Of a DNA stretch of 39,422 nt, positions 1 through 6,731 are shown in pieces. This stretch comes from a virus: IMG/VR virus record IMGVR_UViG_3300031862_000012, positions 1 through 39,422 of that record; one strand, given 5' to 3'. Position numbers and translations under genes: made by a program. The notes below the pieces were generated by a model. That model did not search any database and was not told the DNA's origin. It saw only the letters and a list, made by a program, of their open reading frames with translations. How positions within the stretch are numbered: the first letter of the stretch is position 1; each line of letters opens with the position of its first letter.

Positions 1-92
1 AACAGAACGGATTAATCAGATTGAAAACCAATTATCAGGCTTGAAACAACCTACAAAATCAAAAGTTATTAAACCCCCAATCCCCAAAGAAC
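1..92. repeat. Near-identical terminal repeat, left copy (partner 39331-39422)
   Basis: Bases 1-92 match 39331-39422 except at two positions: T59 versus C39389, and G89 versus A39419. Both copies are in the same frame of the same large virion gene, and the differences change Ser to Pro and Glu to Lys. The simplest reading is a circular or terminally redundant genome with two population variants at the join. The alternative is an imperfect repeat inside the gene that broke the assembly. Confidence 0.85.
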
Positions 93-2380
93 TTGAATCG
101 TTAACAAGAAGAAATTGGGAAATTGGGCAAGAACGACCATTCAAATTTGACCCAAATTCAACTAAAAATGAAGGAAGATTTAGATTATATCCTGTTGAAG
201 AAATGCAACCCGGAGAATATAGAAGTCAAACATCTATAAAATCCAGAGGTATCAAAGAAACTCCAGGGATAAGATTTATATTAGGAAAAACAAAAGACGA
301 AAAAAGCGTTATTCAAGCTATTAGGTTTAATAAGTCTTATTTTACAGAAGAACAAGCTGCTCAATGGTGGGAAGTAAATAAAAATAAATTTGAATTTTAT
401 CAAAAAGAGGCATTAGAAATTAAGCCAAAAATTAAACCAATTCCTAAAGAACTTGAACCAGGCACAAAACAATTTAAAGAGGAAACTTTAAAAATAAAAA
501 AACAACGATTAGGATTATTAAAACAATTAAAACAGAACAAGGCAGAATTAAAGCAATTAATATCATCTGATACTTATAAAACTTTACAAAAAGCCAAAGC
601 AGGCGGAATTGATAAATCAACTCAGGCGATTTCATCAAGAGGGATTATTGTAAATCCTGAAGACGCAATGGTTTTAAGAAAAGTAAGAGATTTGGGCAAA
701 TTTGAATCTACTCAACTTGGTGCCTTGAGTCCGATAAGAGCGGCAGAAAAACAAGATCAATCATTATTTGGAATAGTCAAAAAAATATTTATTGAGCCAG
801 CCCAAAAAGCGATAAATGGATTGAAACAAGAGGAACAGCAATTAAGACAGGAATTTTTAATGAGAGTGGGCGGAATAAAAAGCGGCAGTGAGGAAAACGC
901 CAGAGTTTTCCAATTTGCTGAAGGGAAACTTACCAGAAATCAAGTGTCTGATAAAGAGGCAAATCTGGCGATGTGGATGAGGACTAAATATGATCAATTT
1001 ATTGATACAATAAATGCCCAAAGGCAAAGATTGAATTTGCCATTAATTCCTAAAAGAAAAGATTACATAACCCATATTCAAAAAATAATCGAATATGAAA
1101 AAATATTCGGTGATATAACCAAAATACCAGATGAAGTATTATTGGCTTCTGATTTTACCAAACCCAACACGCCATTTTTCCGCTTTATGATGAAAAGAAC
1201 GACTGATATTGCCGAACAAGATGCTATTGGGGCGTTTAATGCTTATATCGAACCTTATCTCAGACAGAAATATTTAACCGAACCGATTGCTATCGCCAGA
1301 GCGCATATCCCATTTTTGCCTCAAAATTCACAGACTTATTGGAACCAATGGGTTAATGAAGCACTGGTAGGAAAAACAGCGCAATTAGACAGAACGGTTT
1401 TTGGTAACAATAAGGTTATTACCAGACTTTTAGACAAAGTAAGAAGAATGACCGGCAAAGGTTCAATTTTAGGCAATGTTACAACAACTGTTTTACAGCC
1501 GACAACTTTTGCTTCCACTTGGTCTAAGACTGGAAAATGGGCGATTAAAAGCATTCCAGAGACATTTTCCAAAGAAGGCCAAAAATTTGCGGAAAGGTGG
1601 AGTAAGATTTTACGGGGCAGAAAATACGAAATTGACATTGATCCGACTAAATTGAGAAAATTCGAACGAGCGGTCGGTTGGGCTAATGAAACTCTTGATC
1701 GACAAATGGTTGTTCATTCTTTTCTTTCAGCTTATCAGCAAGGTATTCACGAATATGGTTTAGCCCATAAGTTTGCGGTTCGTTATGCTGATTTAATCGC
1801 CGGTAAAACTCAGGCAATTTATGATAAGATGTTTTTACCGCCGATTTTAAGAAGCAAATTAGGCGGAGCATTGGGACAATTTCAGACATTTACTTATAAT
1901 CTTTATGAACAAGTTAGACGGGATATTCCGTTGTTATTGACAACTGGAGCATCTGATATTGCTTTTAAAGAAACCTTACGGTTGGCAACCGGTATGGTAG
2001 TAATAGACATTGTGTATAATAGTATGGGTTTGCCTACTCCTTACGATTTAAGGACTTTTATACCATTTTCTGGAGCAGTTAAGTTTGGGCCGTCGCCGGT
2101 ATTCAAGACAGTAACCGCCCCGCTTAAAATAGTTTTTGGCGATGAAGAAACAAGAACCACAGGAATTAGAGAATTAAAAAGAGCAGGAGTTAGTTTAATT
2201 CCTGCTGGCAACCAATTGCTTAAAACTGTGGAAGGTATGCAAGCCGTTCAAAAAGGAGCGGTGCAAGACAAAAGAGGCAATATTTTGTATAATATAAGCA
2301 GCCTGCCGGAAATGTTAAGAACCCTTGTTTTTGGCAAATATGGTTCAAAAGCGGCGAAAGAGTATTTTAAATCTAAATAA
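1..2380 (+). CDS. Large internal virion (ejection-type) protein, C-terminal part
   Basis: This frame is open from base 2, so the gene begins outside the left edge. The TTG at 41 is an internal Leu codon, not a start. Joined to 38633-39330 the gene would encode 1025 aa. The part seen here is rich in Lys/Gln with coiled-coil stretches (about residues 50-100 and 145-180 after the TTG) and a repeated KPPIPKELE / KPIPKELEP motif. The C-terminus has a hydrophobic segment (ATGMVVIDIVYNSMG) and ends with a pattern I recall from very large phage virion proteins (GNQLLKTVEGM, then KRGNILYNI and VFGKYGSKAAKEYF). It lies last in a row of three structural genes, where T7 gp16-type ejection proteins sit. 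No lytic transglycosylase motif is visible. The function is inferred from size and position. Confidence 0.6.
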   Translation, partial: TERINQIENQLSGLKQPTKSKVIKPPIPKELESLTRRNWEIGQERPFKFDPNSTKNEGRFRLYPVEEMQPGEYRSQTSIKSRGIKETPGIRFILGKTKDEKSVIQAIRFNKSYFTEEQAAQWWEVNKNKFEFYQKEALEIKPKIKPIPKELEPGTKQFKEETLKIKKQRLGLLKQLKQNKAELKQLISSDTYKTLQKAKAGGIDKSTQAISSRGIIVNPEDAMVLRKVRDLGKFESTQLGALSPIRAAEKQDQSLFGIVKKIFIEPAQKAINGLKQEEQQLRQEFLMRVGGIKSGSEENARVFQFAEGKLTRNQVSDKEANLAMWMRTKYDQFIDTINAQRQRLNLPLIPKRKDYITHIQKIIEYEKIFGDITKIPDEVLLASDFTKPNTPFFRFMMKRTTDIAEQDAIGAFNAYIEPYLRQKYLTEPIAIARAHIPFLPQNSQTYWNQWVNEALVGKTAQLDRTVFGNNKVITRLLDKVRRMTGKGSILGNVTTTVLQPTTFASTWSKTGKWAIKSIPETFSKEGQKFAERWSKILRGRKYEIDIDPTKLRKFERAVGWANETLDRQMVVHSFLSAYQQGIHEYGLAHKFAVRYADLIAGKTQAIYDKMFLPPILRSKLGGALGQFQTFTYNLYEQVRRDIPLLLTTGASDIAFKETLRLATGMVVIDIVYNSMGLPTPYDLRTFIPFSGAVKFGPSPVFKTVTAPLKIVFGDEETRTTGIRELKRAGVSLIPAGNQLLKTVEGMQAVQKGAVQDKRGNILYNISSLPEMLRTLVFGKYGSKAAKEYFKSK

Positions 2381-2626
2381 TTATTTATTAAATTTTATTC
2401 CACCGCTTGGAGAAGCACCTTGTTCATTATTGCGGGTAATTGAATAAATTAAATCCGATGTTTCCTGACTTGTTTCTTCGGCAAAATTAGAAATAATGGC
2501 AAAGAAAACAATCGCCAATCCGATAATTACAAAAATAAGAACGGTAGAGTTAATTTTTTTAGCCTTGTGATATTGAATAGCAAAATAAAGAAAGGCTCCG
2601 ATTAATAAAAAAGTGAATAATACCAT
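2381..2626 (-). CDS. Small two-helix membrane protein, only minus-strand gene
   Basis: An 81-aa protein read from the minus strand, starting at the ATG at 2626. Two hydrophobic helices (about residues 2-18 and 28-46) are separated by a basic loop, YHKAKKIN, and followed by a polar tail ending GASPSGGIKFNK. There is no clear Shine-Dalgarno, but the AAATTTATGG start context is the one used by many + strand genes here. A promoter 29 bases upstream on the same strand (2683-2655) supports it as a real gene. It converges on the end of the large virion gene without a terminator between them. It could be a lysis accessory, superinfection-exclusion or host-envelope protein; the sequence does not decide. 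Confidence 0.6.
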   Translation of the reverse strand: MVLFTFLLIGAFLYFAIQYHKAKKINSTVLIFVIIGLAIVFFAIISNFAEETSQETSDLIYSITRNNEQGASPSGGIKFNK

Positions 2627-2654
2627 AAATTTATAATTAATAGTTAATAATTAT

Positions 2655-2683
2655 CTTATAGCACATATACAATAATTTATCAA
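2655..2683 (-). promoter_or_regulatory. Sigma-70-type promoter for the minus-strand gene
   Basis: On the minus strand TTGATA (2683-2678) is separated by exactly 17 nt from TATAAG (2660-2655), a 5/6 match at both boxes. It points at the gene starting at 2626, leaving a leader of about 20 nt. Confidence 0.55.
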
Positions 2684-2731
2684 GTCTCTTGTTTGATTTT
2701 TAAAATAGCCCTTTAAAATATAGGAGGAGAA

Positions 2732-2917
2732 ATGGCTGGGAAAAAACCAGAAGTAGACAGACTGGAAATGATTACCTGCCTAATGGAAATGGTTGTCCCT
2801 CGCCTAAGAATTTACTGGCTGAGGGATGATGACCAATTTGAAGCAACTTGGGAAGAGTTAAAAATTCTCTTTCTGGAGCTTCAAAAAATAATAGAAGATG
2901 ACGGAAGATTAGATTAG
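2732..2917 (+). CDS. Small acidic protein of unknown function
   Basis: 61 aa, starting at an ATG preceded by a strong AGGAGG Shine-Dalgarno about 8 nt upstream. The protein is mostly helical and acidic toward the end (LFLELQKIIEDDGRLD), with a Trp-containing middle (IYWLRDDDQFEATWEELK). I do not recognise a family. It is the first of four closely spaced genes (2732-4490) sharing GGAGG-type ribosome sites, and the next gene starts 9 nt after its stop. The set looks like one operon. Confidence 0.6.
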   Translation: MAGKKPEVDRLEMITCLMEMVVPRLRIYWLRDDDQFEATWEELKILFLELQKIIEDDGRLD

Positions 2918-2925
2918 GAGGGAAA

Positions 2926-3735
2926 ATGAAAACCGTCAAAGAGGAGATTGAACTTCTGCCTATCTCCTTAAAAATCAAACCGCCAAAAGTCAATTTCGTT
3001 GAGCTTTCTATCAATGAAAAAGACAGAGCGGAAATCATCCCGCTGGGGGATATCCACGCTGGTTATCCCACCTTTGACCAGGCAAAATTTGAAGAGACAA
3101 TTGAAGTTTGTTTAGCTGAAAAAATTTATGTGATTGGAATGGGTGATTACATTGATTTATCCACCAAAGTTTCGCCAGGACATTCTATCTTTGAGCAATG
3201 GTCGCCAAACAAGCAAATAGATTACATCCTGAATTGGTATGGCAAACTTGCCAAAGAAAATCTATTGCTTGGACTTTTAGAGGGCAACCACGAACTTAGG
3301 CTGACTAAAATTTGTGGAGTGGATATTACCAAATACTTTGCTCAAATGCTTGGCACAAAATATTTTGGCTGGGCAATGTTTCACGACTTTAAAGTAGGAA
3401 AAGAGCATTATGTTCTCTACACGGTTCATGGTGCTTCTGGAGCAAGACTTGTCTACACTAAACTAAAATCTATTCTGGACTTATTCAAATTCGTCAATGT
3501 GGAAATTATTTGTATGGGGCATCTCCACGAAAAAGATACCCTCACCTCCCTTTACTATGAAATAGACAGACGCAATAAAACAGTTTTAGAGCGGAAGCGG
3601 TATGCGGTGCTGACTGGACATTTTCTAAAATATCCAGGAAGTTATGCCGAAGAAATGAACTTACCGCCGTCTAAAACTGGCGTGGCAAAAATTCGTCTGG
3701 AAGCAAGTGAACATAAAATTACAGTTTCAATCTAA
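2926..3735 (+). CDS. Calcineurin-like metallophosphoesterase
   Basis: 269 aa with the full motif series of the two-metal phosphoesterase fold: GDIHAG (41-46), GDYID (73-77), GNHE (120-123), HGAS (168-171) and GHLH (198-201). These residues bind the two metal ions and catalyse phosphate-ester hydrolysis. The substrate cannot be read from sequence: nucleotide phosphatase, cyclic-nucleotide phosphodiesterase and nuclease are all possible in this superfamily. The start follows a GGAGGG Shine-Dalgarno. The gene sits between a small unknown gene and a deoxyribosyltransferase-like gene, which hints at nucleotide metabolism or clearance of a nucleotide signal. Confidence 0.85.
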   Translation: MKTVKEEIELLPISLKIKPPKVNFVELSINEKDRAEIIPLGDIHAGYPTFDQAKFEETIEVCLAEKIYVIGMGDYIDLSTKVSPGHSIFEQWSPNKQIDYILNWYGKLAKENLLLGLLEGNHELRLTKICGVDITKYFAQMLGTKYFGWAMFHDFKVGKEHYVLYTVHGASGARLVYTKLKSILDLFKFVNVEIICMGHLHEKDTLTSLYYEIDRRNKTVLERKRYAVLTGHFLKYPGSYAEEMNLPPSKTGVAKIRLEASEHKITVSI

Positions 3736-3748
3736 AAAGGAGGGGAAA

Positions 3749-4123
3749 ATGAAAGTCTGGCTATCAGCTCCAATTGATGGTCAAAAAAATTATAACAAAA
3801 AAGAATTTGAAAAAATGGAGCAGGAAATCGCTGAACTTGGCTGGGAGCCAATCAATCCCTTAAAAGTAGTGGGCAAAGATGCTCTCAAATTGGGATTATC
3901 TGGCAATTCTTTGTGGCTTTATTGCCTTATTCGTGATTTAGAAAAATTGGTTGAATGCGATGCTTGTTATTTTCACCATACTTGGCGAAGAAGCACGGGC
4001 TGTCAAATTGAACGGCTGGTTGCTGAAAAATTTGAAAAAATCATAATGGAGCAAAGACAGGTAAGAGTGGGAAAATATATTCTGGCAATTTTAGAAAGGA
4101 GGGAAAATGAAAAATCTGCTTAA
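3749..4123 (+). CDS. Nucleoside 2-deoxyribosyltransferase-like protein (DUF4406 type)
   Basis: 124 aa. I place the start at the ATG at 3749, which follows AAGGAGGGG, rather than at an in-frame ATG at 3707 inside the preceding gene. The N-terminus KVWLSAPIDG followed by helix and GWEPINPL matches the nucleotide-binding start of DUF4406 and deoxyribosyltransferase-like proteins (strand, S/G-P loop, helix, strand). CDACYFHHTWRRSTGCQIE matches the typical D-x-x-x-x-x-x-x-W-x-x-S-x-G-C-x-x-E block. The likely role is in nucleotide or base metabolism. It overlaps the next gene by 17 nt. Confidence 0.65.
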   Translation: MKVWLSAPIDGQKNYNKKEFEKMEQEIAELGWEPINPLKVVGKDALKLGLSGNSLWLYCLIRDLEKLVECDACYFHHTWRRSTGCQIERLVAEKFEKIIMEQRQVRVGKYILAILERRENEKSA

Positions 4124-4490
4124 AGAAATTGTCAGAAATCCGCTTTGGCGAAAATTTGAAAAAGAAATTCAGGAAAGAGCAAAATATAAGGATGGAAATT
4201 TCAGATTAAATGGTAAATGGAAAAGATTTTACCGCAGACAGCAAAATTTTCAAATTTATTTAGTTAATGGCGAGTGGGTAAGAAATAATCTTTCAATTAT
4301 TTTTGGCAATGGCGGGCACGGCTTGGTTCACGAATTTATCCCGCTGGATGAAATTTGGCTCGATGATTTGGCAGAATTTGATTTTGAATTAGTAATTAAA
4401 CACGAAATTGTGGAATTTTGGGCAATGATGAATGATTTGCCTTATTGGCGGGCTCATTTAAAAGCTTTAAAAGCAGAAAAAGAGCGGTGA
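4107..4490 (+). CDS. Conserved phage-type protein with a zincin-like HE motif
   Basis: 127 aa, with a GAAAGGAGGG ribosome site just before the ATG and a 17-nt overlap with the previous gene. The N-terminal third is basic. The core reads GGHGLVHEFIPLDEIWLDD and later KHEIVEFWAMMNDLPYWRAH. I recall this G-G-H... I-P-x-x-E-I-W-I-D ... H-E-x-x-E ... A-H layout from small phage and metagenomic proteins. The HE-x-x-E helix resembles a metal-binding helix, but a complete HExxH is absent, so peptidase activity should not be assumed. It is the last gene of the 2732-4490 operon. Confidence 0.55.
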   Translation: MKNLLKEIVRNPLWRKFEKEIQERAKYKDGNFRLNGKWKRFYRRQQNFQIYLVNGEWVRNNLSIIFGNGGHGLVHEFIPLDEIWLDDLAEFDFELVIKHEIVEFWAMMNDLPYWRAHLKALKAEKER

Positions 4491-4494
4491 GCTC

Positions 4495-4557
4495 ATCCCC
4501 TAAAATGGGGAATTTAAAAGGGGGCGGTCTTAGTTGATAATTCAACAAGCTCCCGCC
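4495..4557 (+). other. Pair of stem-loops after the phosphoesterase operon
   Basis: The first hairpin is TCCCC-TAAAA-TGGGGA (4496-4511). The second has a GGCGG/CCGCC base (4523-4527 with 4553-4557) around an inner GTTGA-TAAT-TCAAC hairpin. Neither is followed by a T run, so this is a poor intrinsic terminator. It may be an mRNA 3'-end or processing structure at the end of the operon. Confidence 0.4.
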
Positions 4558-4574
4558 TCAACCTTTAATAATAA

Positions 4575-4991
4575 TTTATTAAAATAAGCGGAGTTAAATT
4601 AAATGCGCTTTTGAGCCGTAAAATCGTCTCAAAATCGTGAAAGGAATAAACAAAATGAATAACGAACAAATTTTAAGTTGTAAATTAGATGACAATTTGA
4701 ATTTTACCACCACCACTAATGAAACTGCTAATGGTTGGACGGGTAGCATTTATAGTTGTTGGGATTATTGGCAAAATTATTGGTATCCTCTAACAATTCT
4801 TAAAGAATATCCTGTTTATATTCAAGAAAGGGCAAAGGATAAGGGCAAACAAGCTTTCGAAATTATCAAAATGTTTAAAGATAAAAAATTTATCAAATTG
4901 GAAAAGGTTGAGAATTTTATAGATATGATGGATGCCTTAATAAAAATATTATAATTAATTAAGTTTTAACTCCGCTTATTTATTAAAATAA
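4575..4991. repeat. Inverted and direct repeats bounding a one-gene cassette
   Basis: A perfect 17-bp inverted repeat, AAATAAGCGGAGTTAAA (4582-4598) and its complement (4965-4981), brackets a single gene. A 13-bp direct repeat, TTTATTAAAATAA, occurs at 4575-4587 and 4979-4991, partly overlapping the inverted repeats. The layout resembles a small inserted element with terminal repeats, though no transposase is present. The arms could instead be paired regulatory or transcript-end sites. Confidence 0.5.
4655..4954 (+). CDS. Hypothetical protein inside a repeat-bounded cassette
   Basis: 99 aa. I choose the ATG at 4655 (GAAAGG about 9 nt upstream) over the in-frame GTG at 4637. The N-terminal half is rich in Asn/Thr with several Trp residues (NGWTGSIYSCWDYWQNYW); the second half is helical and charged. 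No family is recognised. It is the only gene between the inverted repeats, with an operator-like TTTTGAG/CTCAAAA dyad (4609-4615, 4628-4634) just before its start. This fits an independently regulated accessory gene (moron). Confidence 0.5.
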   Translation: MNNEQILSCKLDDNLNFTTTTNETANGWTGSIYSCWDYWQNYWYPLTILKEYPVYIQERAKDKGKQAFEIIKMFKDKKFIKLEKVENFIDMMDALIKIL

Positions 4992-5098
4992 TGAACAACA
5001 ACAATAATCACTTTTACGAATTAATTTTATTTTTTATTAGAATAATTTTTACAATTATTTTTATTGGTTTTGTGATATTTTTAATAACCAAAATGTGA
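4991..5098 (+). CDS. Tiny single-helix membrane protein
   Basis: A 35-aa open frame from the ATG at 4991: a polar N-terminus with five Asn, then a long hydrophobic helix (FIRIIFTIIFIGFVIFLI) and a short TKM end. No Shine-Dalgarno is visible. It precedes the endopeptidase and holin-like genes, where a small holin, antiholin or other lysis regulator would be at home. Its short length makes the call uncertain. Confidence 0.4.
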   Translation: MNNNNNHFYELILFFIRIIFTIIFIGFVIFLITKM

Positions 5099-5099
5099 T

Positions 5100-5193
5100 A
5101 TCTGCTCCCAGTAAGCCCCTTAAATTGCTTAGGCTTTTTTTGGGGTAATAAATCAATCTATTCTGCAGAATGGAAAGACCGCTGGGAGTAGAT
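5100..5193 (+). ncRNA. Structured leader with nested terminator before the lysis genes
   Basis: ATCTGCTCCCAG (5100-5111) pairs with CTGGGAGTAGAT (5182-5193) over 12 positions including one G-U. Inside are AAGCC (5113-5117) pairing with GGCTT (5132-5136) followed by a T7 run, which looks like an intrinsic terminator, and a CTATTC-TGCA-GAATGG hairpin (5158-5173). The M23 gene starts 10 nt after the outer stem. This could be an attenuator-type leader or a terminator embedded in a stable RNA; no known riboswitch class is recognised. Confidence 0.45.
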
Positions 5194-5203
5194 ATAAAAA
5201 TAT

Positions 5204-5974
5204 ATGAAAACCTCATCGGGACAAGAAATTAATTTAATACCGCCATTAAAAGATATTTCTATTATTCAAAAATTTAATGGGATGGTTTTTGATTACAAAA
5301 CCCTAATTGGAACAATCTCCCATAATGGTATTGATCTTATGGCAAAAAGAGGCTGTCCAGTTTATGCTGCTCACGACGGCAATATTACTTGGGCGGGCAA
5401 AGACGGCGATGGCGGTATCTCGGTTCAGATTATTGCCTCACCAGTTAGTTTAAGTTTTTACACCCTTTATTATCATCTTTTAGAAGTTAAGGTAGAGGCA
5501 GGACAAAAAGTTAAGGCAGGACAATTAATCGGGCTTGCTGATAATAGTGGTCGTGTTACTTCTGGCGACCATCTTCATTTCGGGCTGAAAGAAACCTTAA
5601 ACGGGGAGACGATTAACAAAGATAATGGCTGGCGGGGAGCGATTGACCCATATCCTTTCTTTCCAAAAGATTTTGACAAGCCCCATTGCTATCATCGCTA
5701 TGGCAAACCAAGAAATTGGTATGCGGAATTTTGTGTCAGATTTGCTCCAATTTATATTAAAAATCAATGGTCGGAAACTGGCAGATTTGTCCACAAAGAA
5801 TTAAAAAAATTGGGCTGGGAGCCACCAATCCCTTCTGGCAATATGGTTAATGCGATTATTTACGGGGCTTGGGATTGGAAGCATATAATGAATCCCTTAA
5901 TGGAGTGGCAATGGCTTTACACAACAAAAGAAGAATGGCAAAAGGGTAAAGTTCCATTTTTTCAAATAGTTTAA
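5204..5974 (+). CDS. M23-family peptidoglycan endopeptidase (endolysin)
   Basis: 256 aa. The N-terminal 150 residues are an M23 (LytM-type) zinc metallopeptidase domain: H40-x-x-x-D44 in HNGIDL, H91 in YYHLLE, and HLHFG (123-127). These match the zinc ligands and catalytic His of enzymes that cut peptidoglycan cross-bridges. There is no signal peptide, so release probably needs the holin-like protein encoded next. The C-terminal 100 residues are rich in Trp/Tyr and could bind cell wall, but I recognise no binding family. The gene follows a structured leader (5100-5193) and is the main lysis candidate. Confidence 0.85.
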   Translation: MKTSSGQEINLIPPLKDISIIQKFNGMVFDYKTLIGTISHNGIDLMAKRGCPVYAAHDGNITWAGKDGDGGISVQIIASPVSLSFYTLYYHLLEVKVEAGQKVKAGQLIGLADNSGRVTSGDHLHFGLKETLNGETINKDNGWRGAIDPYPFFPKDFDKPHCYHRYGKPRNWYAEFCVRFAPIYIKNQWSETGRFVHKELKKLGWEPPIPSGNMVNAIIYGAWDWKHIMNPLMEWQWLYTTKEEWQKGKVPFFQIV

Positions 5975-6001
5975 GATATTAATTAATTTAACAAAAAAAC
6001 T

Positions 6002-6196
6002 ATGTCAAATGAAAATTCGTATTCATTCAAAAAGACTATTGGCAAAGTTATAAAGTATTTTATTATCTTTTTACTGCCCGTTTTAGTTGACCAGTTTATT
6101 GTTCAATATCCAGAAATTGCTCAGTTAACTGTTGGAGCTATTTTAGTAGGCGTGGTGAATTATCTTAAAGTAAAAGTTGGAGTTAGATATTTGTAA
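6002..6196 (+). CDS. Holin-like small membrane protein
   Basis: 64 aa with a charged N-terminus and two hydrophobic helices (about 17-33 and 41-55) separated by a short polar turn (QFIVQYPEIAQ), then a basic end (KVKVGVRYL). Length, two-helix topology and position directly after the endopeptidase gene fit a phage holin. No sequence family can be named with confidence. A terminator-like hairpin follows at 6263-6297. Confidence 0.6.
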   Translation: MSNENSYSFKKTIGKVIKYFIIFLLPVLVDQFIVQYPEIAQLTVGAILVGVVNYLKVKVGVRYL

Positions 6197-6262
6197 AAAT
6201 TTTTAAAAAGGGTTAAACTTAAATTGCCTTTTGATTGGATAACCATAAGCATGGGAAAAAGC

Positions 6263-6297
6263 ATAACTTCGTCCTTTGGGGCGGAGTTATTGCTTTT
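6263..6297 (+). terminator. Intrinsic terminator after the lysis genes
   Basis: ATAACTTCGTCC (6263-6274) pairs with GGGCGGAGTTAT (6279-6290) over 12 bp (two G-U) with a 4-nt loop, followed by TGCTTTT. The position fits termination of the lysis transcription unit. Confidence 0.6.
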
Positions 6298-6317
6298 AAT
6301 AGTTAATTTGATATAAT
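6290..6317 (+). promoter_or_regulatory. Promoter for a possibly leaderless zinc-finger gene
   Basis: TTGCTT (6290-6295), a 16-nt spacer and a perfect TATAAT (6312-6317) preceded by TTTGA. The next ATG is at 6324, only 6 nt after the -10 box, so transcription would start at or next to the start codon. Confidence 0.5.
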
Positions 6318-6323
6318 TTACTT

Positions 6324-6524
6324 ATGAATAAAATGACAAAAGAGGCAATAGCCACATTAAGATTAATTCCTAAAACTAAATGTAAGATTTGCGGAACACC
6401 AAGAAGTTATACTAATCCTATGGCAAAATGCTTAAAATGCGGGTTAAAATTCTGTTATAACCATATTACTGTAATTTTTGGTAAAAAGGGGACGGAAGAC
6501 TACTGCGATAGATGTCTACAATAG
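6324..6524 (+). CDS. Small zinc-ribbon protein
   Basis: 66 aa with three cysteine pairs: C-x-x-C in CKICG, C-x-x-C in CLKCG with a nearby CYNH, and C-x-x-C in CDRC at the end. This spacing indicates a small zinc-binding fold, probably a nucleic-acid or protein interaction module. It follows a terminator and has its own promoter 6 nt before the ATG, so it is probably expressed separately from the lysis genes. A regulator role early in infection is possible but not shown. Confidence 0.6.
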   Translation: MNKMTKEAIATLRLIPKTKCKICGTPRSYTNPMAKCLKCGLKFCYNHITVIFGKKGTEDYCDRCLQ

Positions 6525-6645
6525 GGTTTTTTGGCAACGCTGGATAAAATTTGAAGAGTTTAGGGGTTAAGTGGTATATTTGCCTAAACAAAGATTATCG
6601 CTTTAAATTAAGCCTAACCTTAACGAGTTTAAGTTGTCCCCAAAA

Positions 6646-6675
6646 AGTGGATAACTGCTACTTGACTGTGGATAA
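6646..6675. promoter_or_regulatory. Two DnaA-box-like sites upstream of the initiator
   Basis: AGTGGATAA (6646-6654) matches the reverse complement of TTATCCACA at 8 of 9 positions, and TGTGGATAA (6667-6675) matches perfectly. The second overlaps the promoter at 6662-6690, so DnaA binding could both assist replication and repress initiator transcription. Confidence 0.55.
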
Positions 6676-6690
6676 GTCTTATGGTAAAAT
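6662..6690 (+). promoter_or_regulatory. Promoter of the replication region
   Basis: TTGACT (6662-6667), 17-nt spacer, TAAAAT (6685-6690): 5/6 matches at both boxes with ideal spacing. Transcription would start near 6697, giving a leader of about 165 nt that contains the structured element at 6732-6838. Confidence 0.7.
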
Positions 6691-6731
6691 GAAAGTAATG
6701 AAGTAATATAAATATATGCTTGAAATCTTGT

